From Streptomyces sp. NBC_01571 (GTDB lineage Bacteria > Actinomycetota > Actinomycetes > Streptomycetales > Streptomycetaceae), in assembly GCF_026339875.1 (NCBI RefSeq), contig NZ_JAPEPZ010000001.1:8122001-8186000 (forward strand): a stretch of DNA of 64,000 nucleotides, read 5' to 3'. The position numbers were made by a program, and so were the translations under genes. Below the pieces are notes generated by a model, which was not told the origin of the DNA, ran no database searches, and was given only the letters and a program-made list of their open reading frames with translations. The number at the start of each line of letters is the position of its first letter. Positions within the stretch are counted from its first letter, which is position 1. Shown here one piece after another: positions 42,255 to 50,866 of the stretch.

Positions 42255-43895
42255 ATGCGCCGTACCGTCCGTGTGCTGTCCGCCACCGCCCTGGCCTGTA
42301 CCGCGCTGGGCGCGGCCGCCTCGGCCGCGTCCGCGGATCCGGGCGCCCAGGCCGTGCCGCGCTCCCTGAGACCCGGGGAGCGCGTCACCGTCTCCGTCTC
42401 CTGCGACGCGACGGCCGGTGCACCACCCGAGTTCGTCGACGCCCGTACCAACGGCTTCGAGGGGAGAGAGGTCCGGTTGCACCGGGTGAGCGGGGGCGCG
42501 GACACGAAGGCCGTCATCTACCGCGGCACGGTCCGCGTGCCGTCCGGTGCTTCGACGCGCGGAGGTTCCGGCGGCGGTAGTACCGGCGCCGCGAGCCACA
42601 CAGCGGGTTCCGGCGCCTCACGCGGGGTCGGCGAGCCGGCCGTCGTGCGGGCCGTCGAGGGGATGTGTCCCGTCGGGCCGGGCGGCCGCGCGAGGCCGTG
42701 GAAGGCCTCGTACAGCGTGGCCCACGACGCCCCTGACACCGCGCTCGGCACTTCTCGGGAGGTCCGGCCTAAGACCCCGGTGGCTTCTTCGGAGGTCCCG
42801 GGCAAGGCCCCGGTGGCTGCTCCGGAGGTCCCGGGCAAGGCCCCGGTGGCTGCCCCGGAGGTCCCGGGCAAGGCCCCAGTGGCTGCCCCGGAGGGCCCGA
42901 GCAAGGCTTCGGCGGCTTCTCCGGAGGCCCGGCGCGAAGCTCCGGTGGCTTCTCCGGAGGTCCCGCGTGAAGTCCCGGCCGTTCCTCGGGAATCTCCGCG
43001 CGAGGTGCCGGGCACTTCTGGGAGCGCCGCTGTTGGTGGGGGTGTGCCGAAGGGTGTTTCCGCGGGGGCGGCTCGGGACAGTGCTCCGGTTGTTCGCGGG
43101 GACGCGGCCGGTGAGGGTGTGTCGGCTGTTCCCTCGCAGGCTCCGGGCGAGGTGCCGGGCACTTCTGGGAGCGCCGCTGTCGGTGGGGGTGTGCCGAAGG
43201 GTGTTTCCGCGGGGGCGGCTCGGGACAGTGCTCCGGTTGTTCGCGGGGACGCGGCCGGTGAGGGTGCGTCGGCTGTTCCCTCGCAGGCTCCGGGCGACGT
43301 CCCGGTCGTTCCTGGGAGCGCCACTGCCGGCGAGGGTCTCCAGGACGTACCCCCGGGCGTCGCAAGCGACAGCGCCCCGGTCCTTCCCGAGAACGCGGCC
43401 GGTGCGGGTGTCCAGGGTGTCCCTCCGGGCACGGCACGCGACACCGCCCCGGTCGTCCCTCAGGACGCGGCCCCCGGGGATGACCAGGACGTACCTGCGG
43501 GTACCGCTCGTGAGGGTGGTCAGGACGTACCTGCGGGTACCGCACGCGAGGGTGGCCAGGACGCACCTGCGGGTACCGCCCCTGAAGGCGGTCAGGACGT
43601 TCCTGGTGGCGCGGGTCGCGACAACGCCCCCGGCACCTCCCAGGCCACCCCTCACGACAGCGCTCCGGACTCCCCGAACGCCGCGGGGCGCGACACCACG
43701 CAGGAGTCCGGTCGCGACGGTGAGGGCGACACGGCGGACCGACCCACGGGCGCCCAGCACGGCGTGGAGGCCGGCGAGGGCGGCGCCTTCACCGAGTCCG
43801 TTCCGGCCCTGATCGCCGGAGCACTGCTCATCGCGGGCGCCCTGGGCGCGGCCGGACACCGACTGTGCCGCGAGCGCCTCTCCGCCGGCCGCTGA
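42255..43895 (+). CDS. Repetitive secreted, membrane-anchored surface protein
   Basis: A 546-residue exported protein. Signal peptide MRRTVRVLSATALACTALGAAASAASA, then a small globular domain of about 130 residues (GERVTVSVSCDATAGAPPEFVDART...) with two Cys. Then about 340 residues of low-complexity repeats: PEVPGKAPVAA units, two near-identical 49-residue blocks starting VPGTSGSAAVGGGVPKG, and DVPAGTAREGGQ units. The end is a hydrophobic helix SVPALIAGALLIAGALGAAGH followed by basic residues, a stop-transfer anchor without an LPxTG motif. It probably spans the wall as a stalk. Repeat number should vary between strains. Confidence 0.85.
   Translation: MRRTVRVLSATALACTALGAAASAASADPGAQAVPRSLRPGERVTVSVSCDATAGAPPEFVDARTNGFEGREVRLHRVSGGADTKAVIYRGTVRVPSGASTRGGSGGGSTGAASHTAGSGASRGVGEPAVVRAVEGMCPVGPGGRARPWKASYSVAHDAPDTALGTSREVRPKTPVASSEVPGKAPVAAPEVPGKAPVAAPEVPGKAPVAAPEGPSKASAASPEARREAPVASPEVPREVPAVPRESPREVPGTSGSAAVGGGVPKGVSAGAARDSAPVVRGDAAGEGVSAVPSQAPGEVPGTSGSAAVGGGVPKGVSAGAARDSAPVVRGDAAGEGASAVPSQAPGDVPVVPGSATAGEGLQDVPPGVASDSAPVLPENAAGAGVQGVPPGTARDTAPVVPQDAAPGDDQDVPAGTAREGGQDVPAGTAREGGQDAPAGTAPEGGQDVPGGAGRDNAPGTSQATPHDSAPDSPNAAGRDTTQESGRDGEGDTADRPTGAQHGVEAGEGGAFTESVPALIAGALLIAGALGAAGHRLCRERLSAGR
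43002..43295 (+). repeat. 147-bp tandem repeat inside the surface-protein gene
   Basis: Two consecutive 147-bp units (43002-43148 and 43149-43295) encode nearly identical 49-residue blocks and differ at only a few bases. Shorter PEVPGKAPVA-coding units (36 nt) occur four times at 42785-42900. The period is a multiple of three, so copy-number changes keep the frame. Confidence 0.8.
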
Positions 43896-44039
43896 CGATG
43901 TGACGGGCGCAACCCGGCGGGCGCCCATGGCGGAACCGAAGCGTGGGTACGGAGTCACCGGAGCGGATCACGGGCGGCGGACCGTACGGCAGGGGCGGCG
44001 GATACAGGGCACGGCATCACGGACTGCGCGGAGGCACGG

Positions 44040-45287
44040 ATGCGGCGGACGGTTCCGGAGGGGCACGGTCCGGTCCGCTACGGCCCGCCGCTCCCCGATC
44101 AGGGCCTGCCGGTGCTGCCGGAACTGCGCGCCGTCCTCGCCACCGCCGCGGACCGCACCGAGGCGGAGCCCCCCGGAGGCGGCCCCGACCTCCTCGACGC
44201 CGCCCGCGGCTACTGGAACCGGCGCGGCCTGGCCGCCGCACGCGATCGGATGGCCGCCGCCCCCGGCGCCCCCGCGCTGCTCCTCGCCCTGACCGGCGCG
44301 CTCGGCGGTGACGTCCTGGTGCCGAGGCCGTGCGCCGCCTGGTGGGCGCCGCAGGCGCGGCTGCTGGGCCGATCCGTGTTCCATGTGGCGACGCCCGCGG
44401 AGTGCGGCGGCCTGCCGGACCCGTACGCGCTGCTGGAGACGGTCCGCAGGGTCCGCGGCGAGGGCGGCGATCCACGGCTGCTCGTCCTCTCCGTCGCCGA
44501 CGACCCCACGGCCACCGTCGCGCCGCCCGAGGTGGTCCACGAGACCGTCGAGGCCGCCGTGGCCGAGGGACTGCACGTGGTCAGCGACGAGACCTGGCGC
44601 GACACCCTGCACCGGCCGCACGACACCGTGCTGCTCAGCCCCGCCGAGATGCTTCCCGAAGAGGTCACCGTCATCGCGGACCTCTCCGGGGCCTTCCTGC
44701 CGCAGGGCTGGCCCGCCGCCGTGGCGCGCTTCCCGCTCACCGACGAGGGCGTCCGGCTGCGCGCCCGCGTCCTCGACGTGCTCACGGTGCTCGGCGCCCG
44801 CGTCGCCCGGCCGGTCGCCGTCGCGGCCTCGTACGCGCTCGACGAGCCGGACGCGGTCACCGAAAGACTCACGGCGGCGGTACGTCTGCACGCGTGCGTG
44901 GCCGACGCCGTGCACCGCGCGGTGACCGGCGCGGGTGCCCTCGCACGGCCGCCACGGGCCGGCAGACATCTGTACGTGGACCTCGGCCCGCTGCGCGCCG
45001 CGCTCACCGCGCACGGCGTCGGCGACGCGCAGGAACTGGAGGACTTCCTCACCGCCCGGCTCGGCATGCCCGCGCCAGGCGGCCACCGCTTCGGCGACGA
45101 CCTCGGAGCGCTGCGGGTGCGGCTCGGGACCGGACCGCTGTTCGGCGCGAGCGACGAGGAGCGGGCGCAATGCCTCAGTTCACCCTCGCCGCTGGAACTG
45201 CCACATGTGCAACGTGCGTTGACCCTCTTGGGGTCGGCCTTCGACGATCTCCGCGACGACGCTCAGCGATGGGAGCCTCTTCGATGA
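44040..45287 (+). CDS. Fold-type I aminotransferase-like protein, PLP lysine apparently missing
   Basis: A 415-residue protein with the architecture of class I/II aminotransferases: ALLLALTGALGGDVLVPRPCAAWWAPQARLLG, the Asp-containing VVSDETWRDTLH, and a C-terminal LRVRLGTGPLF where the substrate-carboxylate Arg sits. The segment that normally reads SxSKxxxxPGxRxG is here IADLSGAFLPQGWPAAVARFP, with Gly in place of the Schiff-base Lys. Unless another lysine substitutes, it cannot transaminate, and it may bind PLP or a ligand noncovalently. ATG 44040; its last codons overlap the start of the metallo-beta-lactamase-fold gene (ATGA), so the two products probably work together. Confidence 0.8.
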   Translation: MRRTVPEGHGPVRYGPPLPDQGLPVLPELRAVLATAADRTEAEPPGGGPDLLDAARGYWNRRGLAAARDRMAAAPGAPALLLALTGALGGDVLVPRPCAAWWAPQARLLGRSVFHVATPAECGGLPDPYALLETVRRVRGEGGDPRLLVLSVADDPTATVAPPEVVHETVEAAVAEGLHVVSDETWRDTLHRPHDTVLLSPAEMLPEEVTVIADLSGAFLPQGWPAAVARFPLTDEGVRLRARVLDVLTVLGARVARPVAVAASYALDEPDAVTERLTAAVRLHACVADAVHRAVTGAGALARPPRAGRHLYVDLGPLRAALTAHGVGDAQELEDFLTARLGMPAPGGHRFGDDLGALRVRLGTGPLFGASDEERAQCLSSPSPLELPHVQRALTLLGSAFDDLRDDAQRWEPLR

Positions 45288-46417
45288 CGCAGCAGTCCCA
45301 GTCGACCACGAGCACCGACACCAGCGCACCCGACACCGACGAGCCGACGCCCGCCTCGACTCCCGCGGCGCGTTCCTCGCCCGCCGCCCCCGAAACCCCG
45401 GCAGTACTCCTTCCCGCCACCCCACCCGCCCCACCGCTCCGTCCCACCGTCCCGCTCGCCGAGCCCCGACCGCTCGGCGAGCGGCGTGTCTGGCCCGGAT
45501 CGTTCGTCGACCGGCTGACCGCGCCGCTGCCGGGGCTGCGCGCCTTCGCCCGGTTCGCCCGGGAGGGCGCGCTGCGGCCCCGGCCCGAGGGGCTCGCCGA
45601 CATCCCCTCCTTGCCCTTCGAACCAGGACCGCTGCCCCGGGTGGGCACGCGCACCGTCGCCGTCTCCTGGGCGGGGCACGCGAGTTGGGTGATCCGCACA
45701 GGTGGGCTCACCGTCCTCACCGACCCGGTCTGGTCCCGCAGGATCCTCGGCACCCCGGCCCGGATCACACCCGTCGGGGTGGCCTGGAGCGCGTTGCCGC
45801 GCGTCGACGCGGTCGTCATCAGCCACAACCACTACGACCATCTGGACGCCCCGACCCTGAGCCGTCTCCCGCGCCACACACCGGTGTTCGTGCCGGCCGG
45901 ACTCGGGCGCTGGTTCCGGCGCCGCCGGTTCACCCGTGTCACCGAGCTGGACTGGTGGGAGGCGGCCGAACTCGGCGGCGTGCGCTTCGACTTCGTCCCT
46001 GCCCACCACTGGTCCAAGCGCGGTCTCACCGACACCTGCCGGACCCTGTGGGGCGGTTGGGTCCTGACGGAGCCCGGGGGACAACGGGTGTACTTCGCGG
46101 GGGACACCGGGTACGGCCACTGGTTCGAGCACATCGGCCGGCGGTATCCGGGCATCGACCTCGCCCTGCTGCCCATCGGCGCGTACGACCCCCGGTGGTG
46201 GCTCAGCGACGTCCACTGCGACCCGGAGGAGGCCGTCCGGGCCGCCGCAGACCTCGGCGCCCGCCGGATGGCGCCCATGCACTGGGGGACGTTCGTGCTC
46301 TCGGCGGAGCCGGTGCTGGAGCCCCTGACCAGGGTGCGGGCGGCCTGGGAGCGGGCGGGACTCGAGCGGGTGGACCTGTGGGATCTGCCGGTGGGGGGTT
46401 CCCGGGTGCTCGGGTGA
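45284..46417 (+). CDS. Metallo-beta-lactamase-fold hydrolase, NAPE-PLD-like
   Basis: A 377-residue protein. After a disordered Pro/Ala/Thr N-terminus (about 60 residues) follow the MBL motifs: SWAGHASWVIRTGGLTVLTDPVW, the metal site SHNHYDHLD (HxHxDH), FAGDTGYGHW (Asp bridging) and the late His in MAPMHWGTFVL. This pattern matches bacterial homologues of N-acyl-phosphatidylethanolamine phospholipase D and UlaG-like hydrolases. The start overlaps the aminotransferase-like gene by 4 bp. The Pro/Ala-rich N-terminus may be non-native or an anchor to a partner. Confidence 0.88.
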   Translation: MTQQSQSTTSTDTSAPDTDEPTPASTPAARSSPAAPETPAVLLPATPPAPPLRPTVPLAEPRPLGERRVWPGSFVDRLTAPLPGLRAFARFAREGALRPRPEGLADIPSLPFEPGPLPRVGTRTVAVSWAGHASWVIRTGGLTVLTDPVWSRRILGTPARITPVGVAWSALPRVDAVVISHNHYDHLDAPTLSRLPRHTPVFVPAGLGRWFRRRRFTRVTELDWWEAAELGGVRFDFVPAHHWSKRGLTDTCRTLWGGWVLTEPGGQRVYFAGDTGYGHWFEHIGRRYPGIDLALLPIGAYDPRWWLSDVHCDPEEAVRAAADLGARRMAPMHWGTFVLSAEPVLEPLTRVRAAWERAGLERVDLWDLPVGGSRVLG

Positions 46418-46527
46418 CGATGCTCGGGTGAGGGCAGGGGGTGACGGTGCCCTGACGAGGACGAAAGGCGAGGACCAGGACTAGGAACGAGGACGAGGGC
46501 GACGGGAGGGCGCCCGGGCGCGGGCCG

Positions 46528-47271
46528 TCAGCGGTTGCCCGGGTCGCCCGCGGGGTTCTCCGTACCCTTGCCCGGACGCTCGCGCGGCTCCGTCCCGCGC
46601 ACCCGGCGCCACAAACCCGGCGCCAGGCTGAGAGCCACCGTCAGGACGACCGCCGCCACCACTCCCTCCCAGGGTTCGTCGAAGAGGGATCCGCCGAGTA
46701 TGCCGATGACCTGGTAGGTGGCCGCCCAGGCCAGGCACGCGGGTATGTCGCCGCGGGCGAAGGCGCGCAGCGGCATCTTCGCCAGCAGGCAGGCCAGCAT
46801 CACCGGTATGCGGCCCGCCGGGACCAGCCGGGACAGCACGAGGACGGTGGCGCCGTGGTCGCGCAGCTTCTCCTGGGCCTGGGCGAGACGGTCCTCGGGG
46901 GCGCGGACCCGGATCGCCTCCAGCCAGCGCGAGCCGTTCCTGGATTTCATGCCGCGCCGGCCGAGCCAGTACAGCGCCACGTCACCGAGGAACGCGGCGA
47001 GGGAGGCCACCGCGAACACCAGCAGCAGCGCGAACGGCGTCGTCTGGTGGAAGGCCACCACGGCCGCCGAACTCACCAGCGCGCCCGTCGGCACCACCGG
47101 CACCAGCGCGCCGATCAGCACCAGCAGGAACAGCGACGGATAGCCGATCGCCTGCTGCGTGGTCTCCGGTGTGACGGCCGCGCCCGTGGCGGCGAGGAAC
47201 ACCGTCGCGGCGCTGTTCCTCGCGGACAGGAACAGCATCGGGGTGGTGCCCGCGGCGGACAGCGACATCAC
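46528..47271 (-). CDS. DedA/SNARE-associated family membrane protein
   Basis: A 247-residue polytopic protein of the DedA family (VTT domain). Hydrophobic helices include LFLLVLIGALVPVVPTGALVSSAAVVAFH and FALLLVFAVASLAAFLGDVALYWLGRRG. The family signature LRDHGATVLVLSRLVPAGRIPVMLACLLAKM with conserved Arg and Pro is present. DedA proteins are likely lipid (undecaprenyl phosphate or PE) flippases. GTG 47271 overlaps the stop of the upstream MBL gene (GTGA). The C-terminal 25 residues are charged and probably disordered. Confidence 0.9.
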   Translation of the reverse strand: MMSLSAAGTTPMLFLSARNSAATVFLAATGAAVTPETTQQAIGYPSLFLLVLIGALVPVVPTGALVSSAAVVAFHQTTPFALLLVFAVASLAAFLGDVALYWLGRRGMKSRNGSRWLEAIRVRAPEDRLAQAQEKLRDHGATVLVLSRLVPAGRIPVMLACLLAKMPLRAFARGDIPACLAWAATYQVIGILGGSLFDEPWEGVVAAVVLTVALSLAPGLWRRVRGTEPRERPGKGTENPAGDPGNR

Positions 47272-48041
47272 CGCGCGACCTCCGGCCGAACGCTCTGGCC
47301 GTGGTCGAGCCGGTGCACCGCCACCTCGGGCGCGGACTCGGCGGCCAGGCGCACGAACTCATCACCCGGCGCATGGAATTCATGGGGGCGCACACCGTCC
47401 ATGCCGATCGGCCAGTATGTGCCGTAGTGCACCGGCACGGCGCTGCGTGGCATCAGACGGGCCAGCGCCTGCGCCGCCCGCCCCGCGTCCAGATGCCCCT
47501 CCCCGAGGAAGGGGCCCCAGCCGCCGACCGGCAGCAGCGCCACATCGACCGGTCCGACCTCCTCGGCCATCGAGTCGAACAGCCCGGTGTCCCCGGCGAA
47601 ATACGTCCGCGCCTCGCCCTCGACCACGAAGCCCAGCGCGGGCGAGCGGTGCGGTCCGACCGGCAGCCGTCGCCCGTCGTGCCGCGCCGACACGGTACGT
47701 ACCACCAGGTCACCGACCTGGATCCGATCCCCGGGCGCCACTTCGGTGAGCCGCAGATGGTCCAGTCCGCGCAGCGCGGGCACCGCACGGCTCGCCCCCT
47801 CGGGGACCAGCAACAGCGTGCCCGGCGCGAGCCGCCGCAGCGAGGGCACGTGCAGATGGTCGGCGTGCAGATGCGAGACCAGCGCCACCTCCGCGGCCGC
47901 CGCCTCGGGAGGGGGCGGCGCCCCGCGCCTGCGTCGCAGATGCGCGAGCCGGCGCGCGAAGAGCGGATCCGTGAGGACGCGTGTACCGGAGTCCTCCAGC
48001 GTGCAGGTGGCGTGCCCCCACCAGGTGATCTCCACCGGCAC
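47268..48041 (-). CDS. Metallo-beta-lactamase-fold hydrolase (second)
   Basis: A 257-residue UlaG/MBL-type hydrolase: VEITWWGHATCTLEDSGTRVLTDPLF at the N-terminus, SHLHADHLHVPSL (metal site HxHxDH), FAGDTGLFDSM and VPVHYGTYWPIGMD with the last His. It lacks the long N-terminus of the MBL protein at 45284, to which it is related in overall design. The GTG start follows GGAGGCAAAGAG. It is co-translated with the DedA gene, so its substrate may be a membrane lipid or a wall precursor. No proof. Confidence 0.9.
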   Translation of the reverse strand: MPVEITWWGHATCTLEDSGTRVLTDPLFARRLAHLRRRRGAPPPPEAAAAEVALVSHLHADHLHVPSLRRLAPGTLLLVPEGASRAVPALRGLDHLRLTEVAPGDRIQVGDLVVRTVSARHDGRRLPVGPHRSPALGFVVEGEARTYFAGDTGLFDSMAEEVGPVDVALLPVGGWGPFLGEGHLDAGRAAQALARLMPRSAVPVHYGTYWPIGMDGVRPHEFHAPGDEFVRLAAESAPEVAVHRLDHGQSVRPEVAR

Positions 48042-48125
48042 CTCTTTGCCTCCTTCGCGCGACTCCCCCCGAGCCTACGGGCAGGAGTAGGGTCGGCGGC
48101 GAAACCCGGAGGTGAGGGGGACGCC

Positions 48126-48560
48126 ATGGGAAACGCGCGCAGTGCCTCCGCCGTGCCGAGCACGGTGCGCGTCACGGCCATCGCGAGCCTGACACCCCTG
48201 GAGGAGCTCGAAGCGGACCCCTTCCTCGTCGACTCCCGCAGCCAGCACGCGATGTGCGCCCGCTGGGCCGCCGAGCGCGGCTACGTCGTCACCCGCGAGC
48301 TTCTCGTCCGGGGACTGCGGCCCGACCATCGCACCCTGTGGACCGATGTCGAGGCGGGCCTCGTCGACCTGTTCGTCGCACCGAGCCACCGTGTCCTGGA
48401 GCGCGCCCTCGCCTCCGTCGACGAGTTCACCGCCGAGTGCGCCCGCCGGGGCGTCCGGATCGAGACGGTGGGCAGCGCGGAACCCTCGTACGACGCCCAG
48501 ATGAAGGCCCGGGTCCACCGCCGGCTGTCGATGCCGACCGCGGGGTACGACGGCCGCTGA
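48126..48560 (+). CDS. Small serine-recombinase-like (resolvase N-domain) protein
   Basis: A 144-residue protein. Its core, SRSQHAMCARWAAERGYVVTRELLVRGLRPDHRTLWTDVEAGLVDLFVAPSHRVLERALASVDEFTAECARRGVRIETVG (residues about 38-116), follows the resolvase N-terminal layout: a helix after the first strand, a G-Y-x-V strand, an L-x-x-D-V-x-x-G-x-V-D helix-strand step and a final strand. The D-R-L-S-R region is replaced by APSHRVLER, the usual catalytic Ser of the first strand is not clear, and no DNA-binding domain follows. It is probably a domesticated, non-recombining relative. ATG 48126 follows GGAGGTGAGGGGG. Confidence 0.7.
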   Translation: MGNARSASAVPSTVRVTAIASLTPLEELEADPFLVDSRSQHAMCARWAAERGYVVTRELLVRGLRPDHRTLWTDVEAGLVDLFVAPSHRVLERALASVDEFTAECARRGVRIETVGSAEPSYDAQMKARVHRRLSMPTAGYDGR

Positions 48561-48629
48561 CCGGCGCACGACGGCCGCCGGCCGGCGCTCGCGACGGGAC
48601 CGCGATCGAGGAGACGGGCACATCCGGCC

Positions 48630-50768
48630 GTGTCCGCCCGTTGTGACAGGGTGGGAGCAGGCCTCGCGGACCGGGCGGGCCCGGGACGTGAGGTGGGACA
48701 GGGCGTGGGTGGCGGACGGTGGCGACGGGTCCTCAGCGGGGTCTGGCGGAGCATCGCGGTGTGGGCCGTGTCCACGGTCACGATGCTGGTGCTGGCCGGC
48801 GCGCTGCCCGACTTCCAGCTGCAGTCCGACAACGGGGACAGCGCCACCCGCATCGCCGTCACGGCGGCGGCGGGCGCGGGTGTCTTCGGTCTGCTGTCGT
48901 CGCTGGTGTGGCCGCTGCTCGTGCGGGCCCTGCTGCTCGTGCCCGCGCTGATACTCGGTCTGCTCGTCTTCTTCCTCAACGGGTCGCTGCTGCTGCTCGC
49001 CCTGCGCATCAACCCCTCCGGACAGGGTGAGGCCGCGCCGGAGACCGCCGTGGTCGTCGCCGCCGTGATGTCCGCGGTCGCCTCCGCCGCGGGGGGCGCG
49101 CTCGCCGTCCGGGACGACGACGCCTACCGGCGCAGGCTCTACCGGCTCGCGGCCCGCCGCCGGAGCCGCTCCGACGGCCACCTCGGGCCCTCGACCCCCG
49201 GCATCGTCTTCGTCCAGCTCGACGGCGTGGGCCACGACGTGCTGGAGGAGGCGGCGGGCAAGGGACTCATGCCGGCCCTCGCGCGGTGGCTCGGCACCAC
49301 CCACCGTCTCACCCCCTGGCGTACCGACTGGTCGAGCCAGACCGGCGCCAGCCAGCTCGGCATCCTGCACGGCAGCAACCACGACATACCGGCCTTCAGG
49401 TGGTACGAGAAGGAGAGCCACGAGGTCATGGTCTGCAACCGGCCCAGCAGCGCCGCCGAACTCCAGCGCCGGGCCATCGGGTACACCGGCGACGGGGGAC
49501 TGCTCACCGTCGACGGGGCCAGCCGCGGCAACCTCTTCAGCGGCGGCGCCGACGAACTGGCCCTCGTGCTGTCCATGGCGGCGCGCAGAGGCCGGGAGAA
49601 CCGTTCCCGCTCGGGCTACTTCGCGTACTTCTCCGACCCCGCCAACGCCGTCCGTACGGCGCTGTCCTTCGTCGCCGAGGTGCTCCGCGAGATGGGCCAG
49701 TCCACCCGCGCCCGGTTGCAGAAGCGGCGCCCGCGGGTCGGGCGCGGCGGGCTGTATCCCTTCGTCCGCGCCTTCGCGACCGTCGTCGAGCGGGACGTCG
49801 TCGTCGCCGCGGTGATCGGCGACATGCTCGCCGGGCGCAACGCGGTCTACGCGGACCTGGTGGCGTACGACGAGGTGGCGCACCACTCCGGGCCGCGCGG
49901 CCGGGACACGGAGAAGGTCCTTCAGCGCCTCGACCGCTCGCTCGCGCTGATCGAGAAGGTCGCCGAACACGCCCCCCGGCCCTACCGGATCGTCGTGCTG
50001 TCGGACCACGGGCAGAGCCCCGGCGAGACCTTCCTGACCCGCTACGGCCTCAGCCTCGGCAACCTGGTCCGGGCCGGCTGCGGGCTGCCCGTGCCGCGCC
50101 GGGCGCGGGGTACGCACAGCGGCGCCGAGGCCCGGGCGGCGGTCCGGGCCGCGCTGCGCCGACCCGTCGAGGAGGGCGGCGAGCGCCACCGCCCCTCGCG
50201 CCGCTCCGAGCCGGTCGTACTGGCCTCCGGCAACCTCGGCCTCGTCTCCTTCCCGGACATGCCGCACCGGATGAGCCGCGAGGAGATCGACCGCCGCCAC
50301 CCCGCGCTGCTGTCCACGCTCGCCAACCACCCCGGCGTCGGCTTCCTGCTGGTGCGCAGCGAGGAGCACGGCGGGCTGGTGCTCGGCGCGCACGGCGCGG
50401 AGGCGCCCGTCGACACGCTCGACGACGAACACCCGGGCCCGCTCGCCGACTTCGGCCCCGGCGCCGCCGACGCCGTACGGCGCACCCACACGTTCCCGCA
50501 CACGGCCGACATCATGGTCAACTCCTGGTACGACCCCGAGGAGGGCGAGGTGCTCGCCTTCGAGGAGCAGATCGGCTCGCACGGCGGACTCGGCGGCGCC
50601 CAGGGGCATCCCTTCCTGATGTCGCCGCTCGCCCTGTCCGAGCCGATCGACGACGGCGCCGACCTGGTGGGCGCGGAGCGGGTGCACCGCGTCCTGCGCG
50701 GCTGGCTGCGCGAGTGCGACGGACCACAGGTGCCGCTGCCGGCGGCCGAGAGCGAGCGCGCCGCCTGA
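48630..50768 (+). CDS. Fusion of a phage-holin-like membrane domain and an alkaline-phosphatase-superfamily (PglZ-like) domain
   Basis: A 712-residue protein. The N-terminal about 170 residues hold four hydrophobic helices (SIAVWAVSTVTMLVLAGALPDFQL, FGLLSSLVWPLLVRALLLVPALILGLLVFFLNG) of the phage-holin-4/YvlD type. The rest is a metal-dependent phosphatase/sulfatase fold: IVFVQLDGVGHDVLEE (metal Asp), WSSQTGASQLGILHGSN (Thr nucleophile region), ADLVAYDEVAHHSGP, VVLSDHGQSPG and HGGLGGAQGHPFL. This is a known actinobacterial architecture, perhaps acting on lipid-linked phosphates. The start is uncertain: GTG 48630 has a weak site, and in-frame GTGs up to about 48705 are alternatives. Confidence 0.8.
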   Translation: MSARCDRVGAGLADRAGPGREVGQGVGGGRWRRVLSGVWRSIAVWAVSTVTMLVLAGALPDFQLQSDNGDSATRIAVTAAAGAGVFGLLSSLVWPLLVRALLLVPALILGLLVFFLNGSLLLLALRINPSGQGEAAPETAVVVAAVMSAVASAAGGALAVRDDDAYRRRLYRLAARRRSRSDGHLGPSTPGIVFVQLDGVGHDVLEEAAGKGLMPALARWLGTTHRLTPWRTDWSSQTGASQLGILHGSNHDIPAFRWYEKESHEVMVCNRPSSAAELQRRAIGYTGDGGLLTVDGASRGNLFSGGADELALVLSMAARRGRENRSRSGYFAYFSDPANAVRTALSFVAEVLREMGQSTRARLQKRRPRVGRGGLYPFVRAFATVVERDVVVAAVIGDMLAGRNAVYADLVAYDEVAHHSGPRGRDTEKVLQRLDRSLALIEKVAEHAPRPYRIVVLSDHGQSPGETFLTRYGLSLGNLVRAGCGLPVPRRARGTHSGAEARAAVRAALRRPVEEGGERHRPSRRSEPVVLASGNLGLVSFPDMPHRMSREEIDRRHPALLSTLANHPGVGFLLVRSEEHGGLVLGAHGAEAPVDTLDDEHPGPLADFGPGAADAVRRTHTFPHTADIMVNSWYDPEEGEVLAFEEQIGSHGGLGGAQGHPFLMSPLALSEPIDDGADLVGAERVHRVLRGWLRECDGPQVPLPAAESERAA

Positions 50769-50866
50769 AAAATGGGCTGCGGTGCACGGACTCGCGCGCA
50801 CACACTGGTCGTTCCGGACACCGCGCAGCCGCGCGCTCCGCTCCCACACCTCCCAGGAGTCCGTGC

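Noticed and set aside
42618..43958. Repetitive 446-residue minus-strand frame
   Set aside because: Mirror of the repeats of the surface-protein gene; the plus strand has a signal peptide and an anchor.
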